The notes under the pieces were generated by a model. That model had not been told where the DNA came from, searched no databases, and saw nothing but the letters and a program-made list of their open reading frames with translations. Shown piece by piece: positions 34,256-46,547 of a DNA stretch of 64,000 nt; position 1 is the stretch's first letter, and each line of letters starts with the position of its first letter. The DNA lies in the NCBI GenBank assembly GCA_963932145.1, contig OZ010593.1, positions 29,988,396 through 30,052,395 on the forward strand, given 5' to 3'. This DNA comes from Acanthosepion lycidas. Its lineage: Eukaryota; Mollusca; Cephalopoda; Sepiida; Sepiidae. The translations under genes were made by a program, and so were the position numbers.

Positions 34256-34597
34256 CTACATCGAATAAACAACATGCATTGGAAGGAGAAGAAATACAAC
34301 AAAGACTTCTCCTAGCAGCCGTGCCAAGGCTGAAAACCAACGTTCACAAAGACTGTATAGAATTGTTCTTTGCACCCCAGTTTCGACAGCTCGAGTAGCA
34401 GTAGTTCTGGCAGCGTTCCCTCCTCGTCTAGTTAACCGTTGCTCATTAGTTTGTGCTGACCTTGCATTAGCTGTACGAATAGCATTTTGTGTCAGTCTAA
34501 TTTGAGTTTCTTGTTTCGAAGCGTTTCTTCTCCGTGCTTTCATGCGTTTGGCTGCAGTAGAAGCACGTCCAAGTGAAGGATTTCGCTTTCTTGGCAT
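34256..34597 (-). pseudogene. Helitron-type helicase protein, N-terminal fragment
   Basis: The minus-strand frame starts MPRKRNPSLGRASTAAKRMK, then RLTQNAIRTANARSAQTNEQ, the basic Arg/Ala/Gln-rich N-terminal repeat typical of Helitron helicase-like proteins of molluscs and arthropods. After about 70 residues the similarity ends, and no Rep (HUH) or helicase motifs follow. Some 700 bp of sequence to its right (34600-35340) could be its 5' non-coding region. Confidence 0.6.
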
Positions 34598-35529
34598 TAC
34601 TGGTAGGCTGTAGTTGGAGTGGATTGGCTAAGCTTTTTGAATAACAATGAAGTAATCAATTAAAAAGCAAGAATATTATATACATTAATAGAAATATAGC
34701 CATAATAAATAAAATGCAAGTTTATAAGGGAGACCACGGGAACGTGGTAAACAATTATAAGCAAGCTCGTAAAGTTAGGATTTATCTAAAAATAGACTAC
34801 CAAAAAAATGTTCTAGTGTTAAAAATAAAAATTAACGTGCAGCTACTCAGTATGAACGTTAAAACGTACATGCTAAGTTTAGCATAATTATAAATGAATC
34901 GAAAGAGGGTCTTTACATTATTATAAGTGCATTTTTCAGACTAAAACTGTCAAAATTTTAGGGCTCAAGTTTCCAAATAAATGAGTTAGTAAGCATTATT
35001 TAAATGCTGATTAGAAGATGATAAATACATAATTAAAAATTGGCATTTACGCTTAAACTTTTTAATATGATTTTCACAAATTTAAATTTAAAGTATCAAA
35101 AATTCAAAATATACATACATGAAGGCAGCCTACCTTTTTACTGGATGACAACTTTGATGCGAATGAGATTTGTTGCATTTATTTCATCACATAGCACTAA
35201 TGAACACTACACGTGAAGCAAAATCACTTGTACACACTATACATCTCGATCGATCTCACACACGCGTCTTATACCTACGTGCACTACTCTCATCGGTGCA
35301 CACTTTCGTTTGCACTTATTCTTTTTTTTAAGGAAGGATATAATTTTTGCTGTCAAGTTAATGCAAACTAAACTATTTCAGTACCAAAACGGGAAATCCA
35401 TAAGAAAAAATTATATTTTTCATAATGTATTTATGACACATGGAGTGGCAGTTTTGATTTTGAGTTGATTGATCTAAACACAAATTATGTTAAAATTTTA
35501 ATCTGAATGCTGCTAACCACTACAATTGA

Positions 35530-36160
35530 AAGACTAATGGGGCAGCAAGGTGTTCATAGGTAATCTTGGGGGCCCCTTATGTAGTTTTCAAAATCTGATA
35601 ATCGTTTTTGATTCATTTTAATATTGTAACATACATATAAAATTCCGTCGAAATCGAAGCAATTTGAAAATTTGGGGGTCCCTTTAGTTCACCCTAGGGG
35701 TCCCAAATTTCAAGCCAAAGGACAGGTTTAAGACTAATAGTAATTGAAATAATAAAGCGAATCTTTTTTTTAAGTTTTCTATTCAATCGACTTTATGGCC
35801 AAGGCTGTGGACTTAATCGAAAATTTCGGGGTTCCCTCCTTGTCTCCTAACTCATGGGGGCCCCAGTGTTGGTTTTCAGTGAATTCCAAGTGACTACTTC
35901 AGTAATTCGATATAATCTCAATCTGTACTGAAATTTTTGTTGAAATTGGGGAATACTGCTACAAAATACACTTGAAAAGCAACTGAGGCATCAAGGGGTT
36001 TATAGGGTCATCGTGGGGCCCCCTCATGTATTTTTAAGAATCTGACAACTGATTTCTATCTCATTGTAAGAGCGTAACAAACATGCAAAATTTCATCAAA
36101 ATCGAAGCAATTTGAATTTTTTTTGTCTCTTTGGGGCACCCTGGGGGCCCCAGTGTCGAG
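35530..36160 (+). repeat. Two diverged direct copies of a 165-bp module
   Basis: Module 1 (35537-35700) and module 2 (about 35995-36155) share the order gggcagcaaggtgttcatag or gaggcatcaaggggtttata, a GGGGGCCCC tract, a .tctgataatcg-type block, tcgaaatcgaagcaatttga, and a second run of G and C. They lie about 460 bp apart. Probably part of an old mobile element; type unknown. Confidence 0.55.
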
Positions 36161-36436
36161 AGAAACGAAAATCAATATAGCGTATAATAAGCGTGATGGT
36201 AAGTTGCATACATTTATCAAGTTTAATTAAAATCGGCCTTAGAGTTTAGACTTCAAGTCTGAAAGTTTAAAATCAACGAAACTAATGGTAATTCCCATTT
36301 AAACATTATATTTATCGATTATCGGTTATTGATTTTTGAAAACTGACTATTTTTTGCCCAGACACACCCAGTATCGAGTAAAATCTATGTTCCAAATTTG
36401 GTGGAAATATGCCTTATGGTTCTCGGGTAGTTCGCG

Positions 36437-36437
<1 letters not shown>

Positions 36438-36494
<57 letters not shown>

Positions 36495-36515
36495 CAGTTT
36501 TATATATATATATAT
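36438..36515. repeat. (CA)n-(TA)n microsatellite
   Basis: About 50 bp of CA followed by gagtcagttt and a short TA run, at the left end of the SINE palindrome. Confidence 0.95.
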
Positions 36516-36529
36516 GTATATATGTATGT

Positions 36530-36953
36530 TTATTAAAGACATTTTTATGTTTAACGTTCTTTTTATAGATACAAGTATTTAAGTAAATGCTCTGTTTATA
36601 ATAAACAGTATTAAATAACATTTACCGGCCTGAATGTTCGAGAAATTTTCATAGAAAATATTCGTTCTTTGACAGGAATCGAACATGCATCCTATACGGA
36701 ACCGTCATTTACGCTGACGTGCCTTACCGTTAAATGACGGTTCCGTATAGGATGCAGGTTCGATTCCTGTCAAAGAACGAATATTTTCTATGAAAATTTC
36801 TCGGACATTCAGGCCGGTAAATGTTATTTAATACTGTTTATTATAAACGGAGCATTTACTTAAATACTTGTATCTATAAAAAGAACGTTAAACATAAAAA
36901 TGTCTTTAATAAATAAATTGTCGGACTTTGTCCATTTTTCGTAATATATGACG
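36530..36953. mobile_element. Head-to-head pair of tRNA-type SINEs (palindrome)
   Basis: The left (minus) copy runs from the tail ttattaaagacatttttatg through the body to the inverted tRNA head (ccgtcatttacgctgacgtg). It joins at about 36730 to a + copy (taaatgacggttccgtatag, B box GGTTCGATTCCTGTC, body, tail, aataaataaattgtcggact). The arms match almost perfectly over about 190 bp, so the locus can fold into one long hairpin. Confidence 0.85.

Positions 36954-38629
<1,676 letters not shown>

Positions 38630-38678
<49 letters not shown>
38630..38678. repeat. (TA)n microsatellite
   Basis: TA run starting at the target duplication of the Tc1 element. Confidence 0.95.
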
Positions 38679-38680
<2 letters not shown>

Positions 38681-38752
38681 AACTGTTATACTGGAAAATC
38701 CAACTGGTAACGTGCATGTTCCAATATAACAGTTTATAATAAATATTTATTG

Positions 38753-39130
38753 CTCTACTCTTGTATTGAGCCCTTTTTAAATGAATGTTATGAACGCTTG
38801 AATTTATATTCTTTCTGTTCTTTTACATTTGTAAGTCTAGCAAAACAAATTGGTGCCCGAGGGAAAAAAATAGAAAAAAAAAGAAGAAAGAACTAGAAAC
38901 ATCCAAACAGGGCGAAATAAATCGTCCAGTAGCCTTAAGCCTTTAGTCCAAAGAAAAAAACAAAACAAGCGAATAATAAAGCTAAAACGTAGAGTGCTCA
39001 ATATACTGAGTAGAGCAGGGATAAATGAAATAAGTCCTTATGGTTTCACCTAGACAGATCTTCAGTGTAAGCCAGCTTACCCTGAAGATCCTTTTAGGCG
39101 AAACCTAGATTGGTTGTTCCTGGCTCTTTA
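38753..39130. other. Intergenic; dispersed repeat end and SINE-like tail
   Basis: 38753-38835 repeats the 30083-30165 sequence. 39015-39120 has a small inverted pair (gtttcacctagacagatctt / ggatccttttaggcgaaacc). No gene. Confidence 0.4.
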
Positions 39131-39132
<2 letters not shown>

Positions 39133-39186
<54 letters not shown>

Positions 39187-39216
39187 AGAGATAGAGAGAG
39201 AGAGAGAGAGAGATAG

Positions 39217-39250
<34 letters not shown>
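39133..39250. repeat. (TA)n-(GA)n compound microsatellite
   Basis: TA run followed by GA runs with gatagtgat interruptions. Confidence 0.95.
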
Positions 39251-39259
<9 letters not shown>

Positions 39260-39467
39260 GATAACTTTGAAAAAGTTTATTCATGATGCATTTCGTCCTT
39301 CAGCACTTCATCGGACTAAATTTGTTATGAAGGTACGACTACGCATGCGAACGAACAAGTGATGTTGGGGATTTAAGAATTACAAAAATTACATCTAATC
39401 GAATTAATTTGGAGTCTTTTTTTTTTCCTTTTTCTTTCCATCACTTTTGTTAGTAGATATCCCACAA

Positions 39468-40143
39468 TCATACTTATTATAAAACACAGGTTGTGCGTGT
39501 ATGTGTGTTGTGTCTGTTCGTTTATATATTGGATCGGATTTCCTACATTTTTCAACCGATTTCAACAAAACTTCACAGGACTATGTAAAATTACCTTGCG
39601 GTGGTTCTGACAGCGCCAAAAGTGGGAAAAACACAATTGTTTTTGCACGAAATCAATTTGAAAACACGATTAAGTGGCATTAATGAAAGGGAGACAACTC
39701 ATATAGAGTTATACTTATTATAAAACCCAGGTTGGTTGTGTGTGTGTGTGTTGGTTCGTTTATATATGGGATCGGATTTCCTACATTTTTCAACCGATTT
39801 CAACAAAACTTCACTTTTTTTTTGGCAGGTAGTGTTTCTTATTGTCTTGCACACTTTTTTCTTTATTTTTACATTCAGAATGCTTTAAAAATTCCATTTA
39901 CAAGACAATTGTTTATCATAAAATTCTATTCAATCGGTAGACTCATAACGATTGAAAACAATGTTTTTGCTTGAGTTTGGGTTTGACCAATTCGTAAAAA
40001 AAAAAAAAAATAATTAAGAGATGCGTGTCCGTCAACCTTAAACAATAATCTTTGTCAATTTTATTTTTCAGTCTTTATGATGGTCGATACTTGATCTATC
40101 TCTTACTGTTACATCCCCGGGCAACGCCGGGCTCTACTGCTAG
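39468..40143 (+). mobile_element. Non-autonomous Helitron with duplicated 5' end
   Basis: Starts TCATACTTATTATAAAACAC after an A. Ends with the hairpin CCCGGGCAACGCCGGGC, then TCTACTG and CTAG followed by T: standard Helitron ends in an A^T site. A second copy of the 5' segment (acttattataaaacccaggt through ttcaacaaaacttcac) begins near 39710, 242 bp downstream of the first. No protein encoded. Confidence 0.85.
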
Positions 40144-40334
40144 TGTAATAATGGAATATCTACCAGGAATGGTAATATTTTGTAAAAGCCAGGACTCAAA
40201 TTTACTGTACATGACTTTGCGATCAAAGATATCTCTAGATATTTAATTCCTAGTGAATTTTTCTTTGATCCGGGTAGTATATTTTATGTAAAAATTGTGA
40301 GATTAAGTTAACAAATTTAGTTCAATGAAGTCCT

Positions 40335-40800
40335 TAAGAAAAGTGCTCAACAGCATACAATATGGTAGAGTTTTCTAAACAAAGAATCACTTTTCAGGTG
40401 TATACTGTCCGATCACTACTATTAGTTTCATTCCTTTAAGCAATCATCAGGCGATAGGCAGCTGTAATGCGAAAATGGGAGCTTTTATACCTCCAGGAAA
40501 GAGCAAGAGCGAAAAAATATATATGGACTGTGTTCGCTCACCAACCACAAGCAAAGCAGTCTCTTCTGGAGAGGGGAAAGCACCCACCGGGCCAAGGTAA
40601 AAATAAAACCTTAAATACACACTTATCAACCCCCTAAAAAATATCGCGTCGGTGCTTCAAAACAGTGCTTAATGGCATAGAGACACACATGGCAGAACTT
40701 TAAAAAAAAATAGAAATAAGCAGCTCTTAAAGTCTGGTGTGTACGACAGCAGACAGAAAAGTGCTCAACACCACACAATGTGGTAGAGCTTTTCTAAACA
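40335..40800 (+). repeat. Direct repeats of about 55 bp, 417 bp apart
   Basis: gaaaagtgctcaacagcata at 40338 recurs as gaaaagtgctcaacaccaca at about 40755, each followed by tggtagagttttctaaacaa or a near match. The 360 bp between them encodes nothing recognisable. Could be a small element with terminal direct repeats. Confidence 0.45.
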
Positions 40801-40817
40801 AATATCTCTATATATAT

Positions 40818-41149
40818 TAGGACATTTTTTATGTTTATACGTTCTTTTTATAGGCAGAAATATTTAAGTAAATTCTCTGTTTATAATAAACCGTATTAAT
40901 GACATTTACCGCCCTTAATGTCCGAGAAATTTTCATAGAAAATATGCGTCCTCCGACAGGAACCGAACCTGTATCCTATACAGAACCATCTTATAGTCTG
41001 ACGTGTTCTACTGATCTAGCCATATACCATTTATAAACGTAGAGAAGAGATTTATAAACAGAGCATTTACTTAAATTTTTGTATCTATAAAAAGAACCTA
41101 TAAACATAAAAAATGTCTTAAATTAATATTGTCGGACTTTGTCCATTTC

Positions 41150-41152
<3 letters not shown>
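40818..41152. mobile_element. tRNA-type SINE, inverted pair
   Basis: A minus copy with body and head (gtccgagaaattttcatag, inverted B box ggaaccgaacctgt, tagtctgacgtgttctact) to about 41030, then a + copy tail (ttataaacagagcatttact ... attgtcggactttgtccatt). The + head is lost. Confidence 0.75.
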
Positions 41153-41222
<70 letters not shown>

Positions 41223-41232
41223 ATGTGTGTAT
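41153..41232. repeat. (TA)n-(TG)n microsatellite
   Basis: TA then TG runs at the SINE tail. Confidence 0.95.
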
Positions 41233-41239
41233 GTGTACG

Positions 41240-42135
41240 CACTGATTATATAATTATTAATGTCATTTTAATTGTTGGGGTCGCAGCCTTTAATTGATGT
41301 TTTCATGGAAATTGTATTTATAAAGAGTGGGGATTTTGCTTTTTACCTTTGTAAAAATGTAAAACAAAAACCAAAAACAAGACGGAAAGCGAAGAAATGC
41401 AAATCTAGTTAAGAATACGCAACCCAAAAATATCAAAAGACAAAATGGCAACTAAATCTGCATACCGGTTTCTCTAAGTCAATTGATTTGTACTTCCGTT
41501 TGTCCTGTAAGCCATTGTTTTCCAACCTTTTCTTTCTTGTGTCCCCCATTGTTGGTCGCGAGAGAATTTCAGGTTCACTCAAACACAAATAGAAATAGTA
41601 AGAGGAATAGATTTTATTTACAAAAGTAAAATTTAGTATAAATCCAGACTTAATAACTTCCAAACCTTGGTTCAGCTAAAGATGTAAGTCTTCTCACTTA
41701 TCAGTCTACCGAATGTTCATGTCCATTTCTATGACTATTTAAAATAATAAATCGGTTTAATATGAAAAGATATACCAATAAAAATAATTTTCCACACACC
41801 ATTACTAATTATACTAATTATGCTAAAGTTCACCAACAACAAGAGAGAGGTTACTTGTAATTATGAATCGGATGTGATATGAGTGAAAGAGGAAGTGGTA
41901 AGACGTTAGAATTGTGAGGATAAGGAGGCTAGATAATGATTGACCTATATTTGAAGGGGTTAAGATTTTAAGTGTTCAAGGAAGCATCCAAATAAAATAA
42001 AGAATTACGTTTTTTATGGAACCTATTCTAAAGAATAAGTGGTAGCTATTAATAAATTTGACTGTTTTATCTAACGTACCCCCAGAGAAAGAGATTCATA
42101 TAGATTGAGATATAGAGAGATACGTATTGACTGAT
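41240..42135. other. Intergenic, nothing recognised
   Basis: No splice-flanked exon, RNA gene or matched repeat. The minus-strand open frame at 41433-41663 has no motif. Confidence 0.4.
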
Positions 42136-42149
42136 ATATATATATACAT

Positions 42150-42803
42150 ATTTATTAAAGACATTTTTATGTTTAACGTTATAGATACAAGTATTTAAGT
42201 AAATGCTCTGTTTATAATAAACAGTATTAAATAACATTTACCGGCCTGAATGTCCGAGAAATGTTCATAGAAAATATTCGTTCTTTGACAGGATTCGAAC
42301 CTGCATCCTATACGGAACCGTCATTTACGCTGACGTGCCTGACCGTTAGGCTCCAAAGAAGCGTTTTTAATTAATTATTCATTATTGTATCTATAACGTT
42401 AAACATAAAAATGTCTTTAATAAATAAATTGTCGGACTTTGTCCATTTCGTAATATATGACGTCATTTGTTTACATTTGATACGCCATGAGCAGTTATGA
42501 ATATTCGAGATTCATGGAAGATTGAGTTTATAAGCAGTAAATTCGACCTTGTCTACCGAACGCTTCTTTGTTAGCCTAACGGTAAGGCACGTCAGCGTAA
42601 ATGACGGTTCCGTATAGGATGCAGGTTCGAATCCTGTCAAAGAACGAATATTTTCTATGAAAATTTCTCGGACATTCAGGCCGGTAAATGTTATTTAATA
42701 CTGTTTATTACAAAGAGCATTTACTTAAATACTTGTATCTATAAGGTTAAACATAAAAATGTCTTTAATAAATAAATTGTCGGACTTTGTCCATTTCGTA
42801 ATA
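42150..42803. mobile_element. tRNA-type SINE cluster: inverted copy, tail, complete copy
   Basis: 42153-42355 is a minus copy with head. 42390-42455 is a + tail ending attgtcggactttgtccatt. It runs into the leader tttgtttacatttgatacgc and a complete + copy whose head (about 42568-42645) has outer arms TTCTTTG and CAAAGAA that pair perfectly, D-arm region AGCCTAACGGTAAGGC, B box GGTTCGAATCC and a T-stem. Body and tail end at 42803. The best reference copy of the family in this window. Confidence 0.85.
42568..42645 (+). pseudogene. tRNA-like head of the SINE
   Basis: Acceptor-like 7-bp pairing, A and B boxes and T-arm are intact enough for RNA polymerase III, but the anticodon region is enlarged (gcgtaaatgacggttccgta), so it would not make a functional tRNA. 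The ancestor tRNA cannot be named with confidence. Confidence 0.65.
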
Positions 42804-42930
42804 TATATATATATAGCGTATTGTCTAATAATGACATGAGTACAAAAATAAAAAGAGATATCTAGGTAGCTTGCTCGCTAGATAGATAGCTATCTATACA
42901 CTCTGATATACATACATATATATATATATA

Positions 42931-42934
<4 letters not shown>

Positions 42935-43011
<77 letters not shown>
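42935..43011. repeat. (TA)n microsatellite
   Basis: Pure TA run. Confidence 0.95.
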
Positions 43012-43012
<1 letters not shown>

Positions 43013-43101
43013 AGTATATAATTGGTATATACGGAATGAATTCCAATAATCAACAATTACTATTCTTAAAAGAGTGCTTAATACAAAGTAGAGCAGATAT
43101 A

Positions 43102-43291
43102 ATTATTTTTTTTAAAAATTATAACATAAATATATTATAAAATCACTACAAAAATATCCATTTTGTTTCAACACCCCTGGTGTCTTATCAAGTCATGATC
43201 ATCACTTGATAAGACACCAGGGGTGTTGAAACAAAATGGATATTTTTGTAGTGATTTTATAACATATTTATGTTATAATTTTTTTTAAATA

Positions 43292-43293
<2 letters not shown>
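43102..43293. mobile_element. Near-perfect 190-bp palindrome (foldback element)
   Basis: Arms of about 90 bp: ttgtttcaacacccctggtg and gtgtcttatcaagtcatgat on the left answer to atcacttgataagacaccag and ggtgttgaaacaaaatggat on the right. Almost no unpaired centre. A half copy lies at 5363-5455. Confidence 0.85.
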
Positions 43294-43295
<2 letters not shown>

Positions 43296-43341
<46 letters not shown>

Positions 43342-43435
43342 AGATTAGATAGATAGATAAATAGATGTAGTTTTTGTTCTTCGTCACACATCAGCTCCAA
43401 CTCAAACAACGATAAAGAGATGCAAACAGACTCAA

Positions 43436-43471
<36 letters not shown>

Positions 43472-43475
43472 TCTT
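43296..43475. repeat. (TA)n and (GATA)n with an intervening unique block
   Basis: TA run, GATA units, a cacatcagctccaactcaaa block, then eight or more GATA units. The middle block is related to that in the 44.4-kb array. Confidence 0.9.
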
Positions 43476-43499
43476 ACGAATTTTATCTTTCGATAAAAT

Positions 43500-44370
43500 T
43501 TAATCATATGTCTGCGAGTACGATGAGAATTTCTACTAAGTTAGAGGCCAATACAATCACACATAACGTATAGAAAACAAATACGAGATCTAAAGTTATA
43601 TTTATTTTAATATAATAAAGATATAGAGTAAAAGAAGAAGGATAAGATAAACGAAGAATAAGAGAAAGGAAAGAAAATATAAAAATTGTCATAAGAGAAA
43701 TGTTCAACGGTTTACTTATCTGTTGAATAATCTTATCAACGATTTTTGATCATTATTTCTTTTCCTTTTTATAAATAGTTCAAGATAGACAAATCTTGTT
43801 TTGGCTTTGTTGAGTCGTTTCTTTTTATATGTAGAAATATTTTGTTCGGTTATTGTTGTTTATTTATTGGATTATTGTCCTGAAAGCGCTTTGTGTTTCA
43901 TTCATGGAGGATACAGCCCATCTTGGCTTTTGAGTTCCCGATGATTCCGGAAACTTCTAACTTTCTGTCTCTGGAAGATCGGAAGACAATTTTACGTGAG
44001 CACCAGCACACGGAGAAAGAAGTAAACATGTGCACGTCTTCTCGGTGATTCTTCTGACGAGTTAGTGCACGGACGCACCTAACGTTGAACGTTACGTATG
44101 AAATCAAATCCAGATGTTGAATGATAGATATGTAATCAAATGAAACTGTTGAACCAATTCAAAAGTGGTCACCTAATTCTGCGATCATCTGATACTTACG
44201 TGTTCTTAATATTATCCAATTTTGACGCAATAGAAAGAAAGAATGAAAGATAAATTATTAAATTTTAGGGTAGGGATTTATATTTAATATCGCTGCCTCA
44301 AATGATTGAATTAAGTCAATTTAATTACTTTTAATATAAATAAAAAAGGATCATGTCGCGATACACACAC
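43500..44370. other. Intergenic, nothing recognised
   Basis: The 43898-44107 minus frame (two C-x-C pieces) shows no splice context or domain. No RNA gene seen. Confidence 0.4.
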
Positions 44371-44371
44371 A

Positions 44372-44471
44372 AACACACACACATATATATATATATATAT
44401 AGATAGATAGATGCAAATAGATATACTTTTTGTTCATCATCACATGACACCTCAAACTCAAACAATGACCT

Positions 44472-44514
<43 letters not shown>

Positions 44515-44573
44515 GCAAATAGATTTACTTTTTGTTCGTCATCACATGACACCTCAAACTCAAACAATGACCT

Positions 44574-44618
<45 letters not shown>

Positions 44619-44622
44619 CTGA
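44372..44622. repeat. (GATA)n array with repeated 60-bp spacers
   Basis: A TA run, then GATA blocks separated by two nearly identical spacers beginning gatgcaaatagat.tactttt and containing tcatcacatgacacctcaaa. The spacer plus GATA block is the real repeat unit, about 108 bp. Confidence 0.9.
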
Positions 44623-44639
44623 GACAAAAACCGGCTATT

Positions 44640-45860
44640 TTAGGCACAAGTAAAATAAGAATGATATAAAAATAGATAGAGTTAGAAAGATAGATATAGA
44701 GATAGATAATGGAATAGAGAAATGAATTGGTTAATATCAATGACTGCATGACTGATAGATACATGGCGATGTAAATTATTTTCATTGTTTTTATAGGGAT
44801 TTCTATATCTTCATTTCTTTGCCAACAGAATTAAGAAGACCAAGCCACTTAGTCACTTTGCGTTTTTTCCAAGACACACTCGACTTCCTGTAAAATGAAT
44901 AGCAGAAATGAAATAAATCAAGGAAAACATGAACGAATGAAATAACGAATGAAAGAAAGATAATGATTCGACAAATAATGAGATATCAATGAAGATAAGT
45001 AAGAGTAATACAATAAAATAAAGATTGACTGAATAAATACAAGCGAACAAGAAAAACAAAATGATAGACAAAGCGAGGGAAGAAAAGAGGAAAGAAAGAG
45101 AATGAAAACAAGATTTATGGAGAAAGTTTTAATCTTAATGTGACAATTGTCCCGTCCGTGAGAACGGAATGTCCGTTACGCCATTGTTTCACTTAAAAGA
45201 GAATTTTCCACAGTATATCCGCTTGCTAATTTTAATAACATTGTCAATAAAAGAAATTTTTTTGACATTTTACCAACATTGAGAATAATCTGAATTAAAA
45301 TCATATCCGATGGCCATAGCATATTGACTAGCAACATTTTACGGGATTCAATCCTAACTGTGTATCCTGGTAATGTACCAGTTTAGATCGACACCTTTAT
45401 GACCTTTGGACTTCAAAACGTTTATAGACATAATAAATATTAGTAGCCGCCTTTTAAACTTTCTTGTGATTTCAATCTTTATTATCACCCCGTTCTTAGA
45501 AATCAACTATTTAAGATAGAGTATTTAATAAGCTTCGTTTATTTTTCAGGTGAAATTCTCTCGAACGATTTCATGTCCAAAATGGTACGGCCGGCACCCG
45601 AAGGCGAAGAAAGGAGTCGAAACGTTATAAAACAATTTTGATTCTTATTAAAAAGAAAATCGTCAAATCTGGTTTTAGAGTTTGTTTTGCTTAACGAACT
45701 GTTTAGAAACTGGCCCAAGCTGTTCATGTGGGAAGATCTGGTAGCGGAAGGACTGAGACTAATTGACTTATTGATTTCTTCTTGATAACTTATCAACTTA
45801 AAGCCAGAAAATATTTTTAGATTGTAAGAATTTTTTAAAGATAATAACTGATGCAAGTTC
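44640..45860. other. Intergenic, nothing firmly recognised
   Basis: Open frames at 44853 and 45539 (minus) have no motif. ggagtcgaaacgttataaaa at 45614 resembles the gaaacgttgtgataa SINE tail, so an old SINE may be present. Confidence 0.35.
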
Positions 45861-45867
45861 TACTAAT

Positions 45868-45945
45868 TAACCCATAGCTGGGGAAATCAGAGGCGAATTC
45901 ATATTTTTTCCAGTGGCATTTGTGCGCAACTGAATATAAACAAAC
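45868..45945 (-). mobile_element. SINE body fragment of the 5S-tRNA family
   Basis: Inverted, it reads aactgaatata..., gcgcac then ctatgggttaattag, the body of the 32490 copy. It abuts the + copy that begins at 45965, making a head-to-head arrangement. Confidence 0.55.
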
Positions 45946-45964
45946 CGGTTTACGGTCATATCAA

Positions 45965-46290
45965 GTTGAAACACCGGTTCCCGTATGATCACTGATGTTA
46001 AGCAACGTCGATCTTGGTCAGAACCAAGATGGGTGACCACTTCGGAATGACAGGCGCTATAAGCTTGGATGTGCAGATGGTGTAATGGATAACGGCTCGG
46101 GATTGTTAATCGGAGGTATCGAGATCCAATTCCAGTTGGGTTCGATCCCTTATGTGTAAATACCACTACTAGTTCTTCTTCCCTCAGTTATGGGTTAATT
46201 AGTAAGATTTGTTTCTCTAAAATCTCAATTATTCCTCCCGCACATCAATCTTTTTTTCTGGCTTTAACTAACCTTCAAAGGGTTGATAAA
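45965..46290 (+). mobile_element. 5S rRNA-tRNA composite SINE
   Basis: 45965-46066 is recognisably 5S rRNA (gatgttaagcaacgtcg for the A-box region, ccaagatgggtgaccac for the intermediate element, ggaatgacaggcgctataag for the C box). It is followed without a gap by a tRNA-like module with A box TGGTGTAATGGATAACGG and B box GGGTTCGATCCC (46138-46149), then a body with tcagttatgggttaattag and a tail of aatgaatgaatg. Two pol III promoter types lie in series. Confidence 0.8.
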
Positions 46291-46547
46291 CCGTACAAAA
46301 TGAATGAATGAATCAGTATAACGAAGACGGCTGGAACTGGCACTCGGCTCTCCGATTTAGAATTTCGAGACTTTATGCATTACCCCACACGTGCTTTTCT
46401 AAGCTTTCCTACCGAGACTGAACTTAGGGAAAAACTAGTACATAAATCGTCGTTATTCACCTTTTTGGGATACACAATGAAAAGAAATGTAATTAAAATG
46501 TTAAAGAAAATGCGATGGAAGTGATGCAGAGCTTTAAAATAATATAT

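Noticed and set aside
43898-44107. 69-codon minus frame with several cysteines
   Set aside because: No signal peptide, splice sites or family resemblance; chance cannot be excluded.
45550-45581. Possible exon after atttttcag with donor GTACGG
   Set aside because: Open in phase 1 but no cysteine, beyond the gene 1 stop, weak donor, and next to a SINE-like gaaacgtta tract.
45965-46066. Functional 5S rRNA gene
   Set aside because: The 5' end is missing, many positions differ, and it is fused to a tRNA-like SINE module without a terminator.
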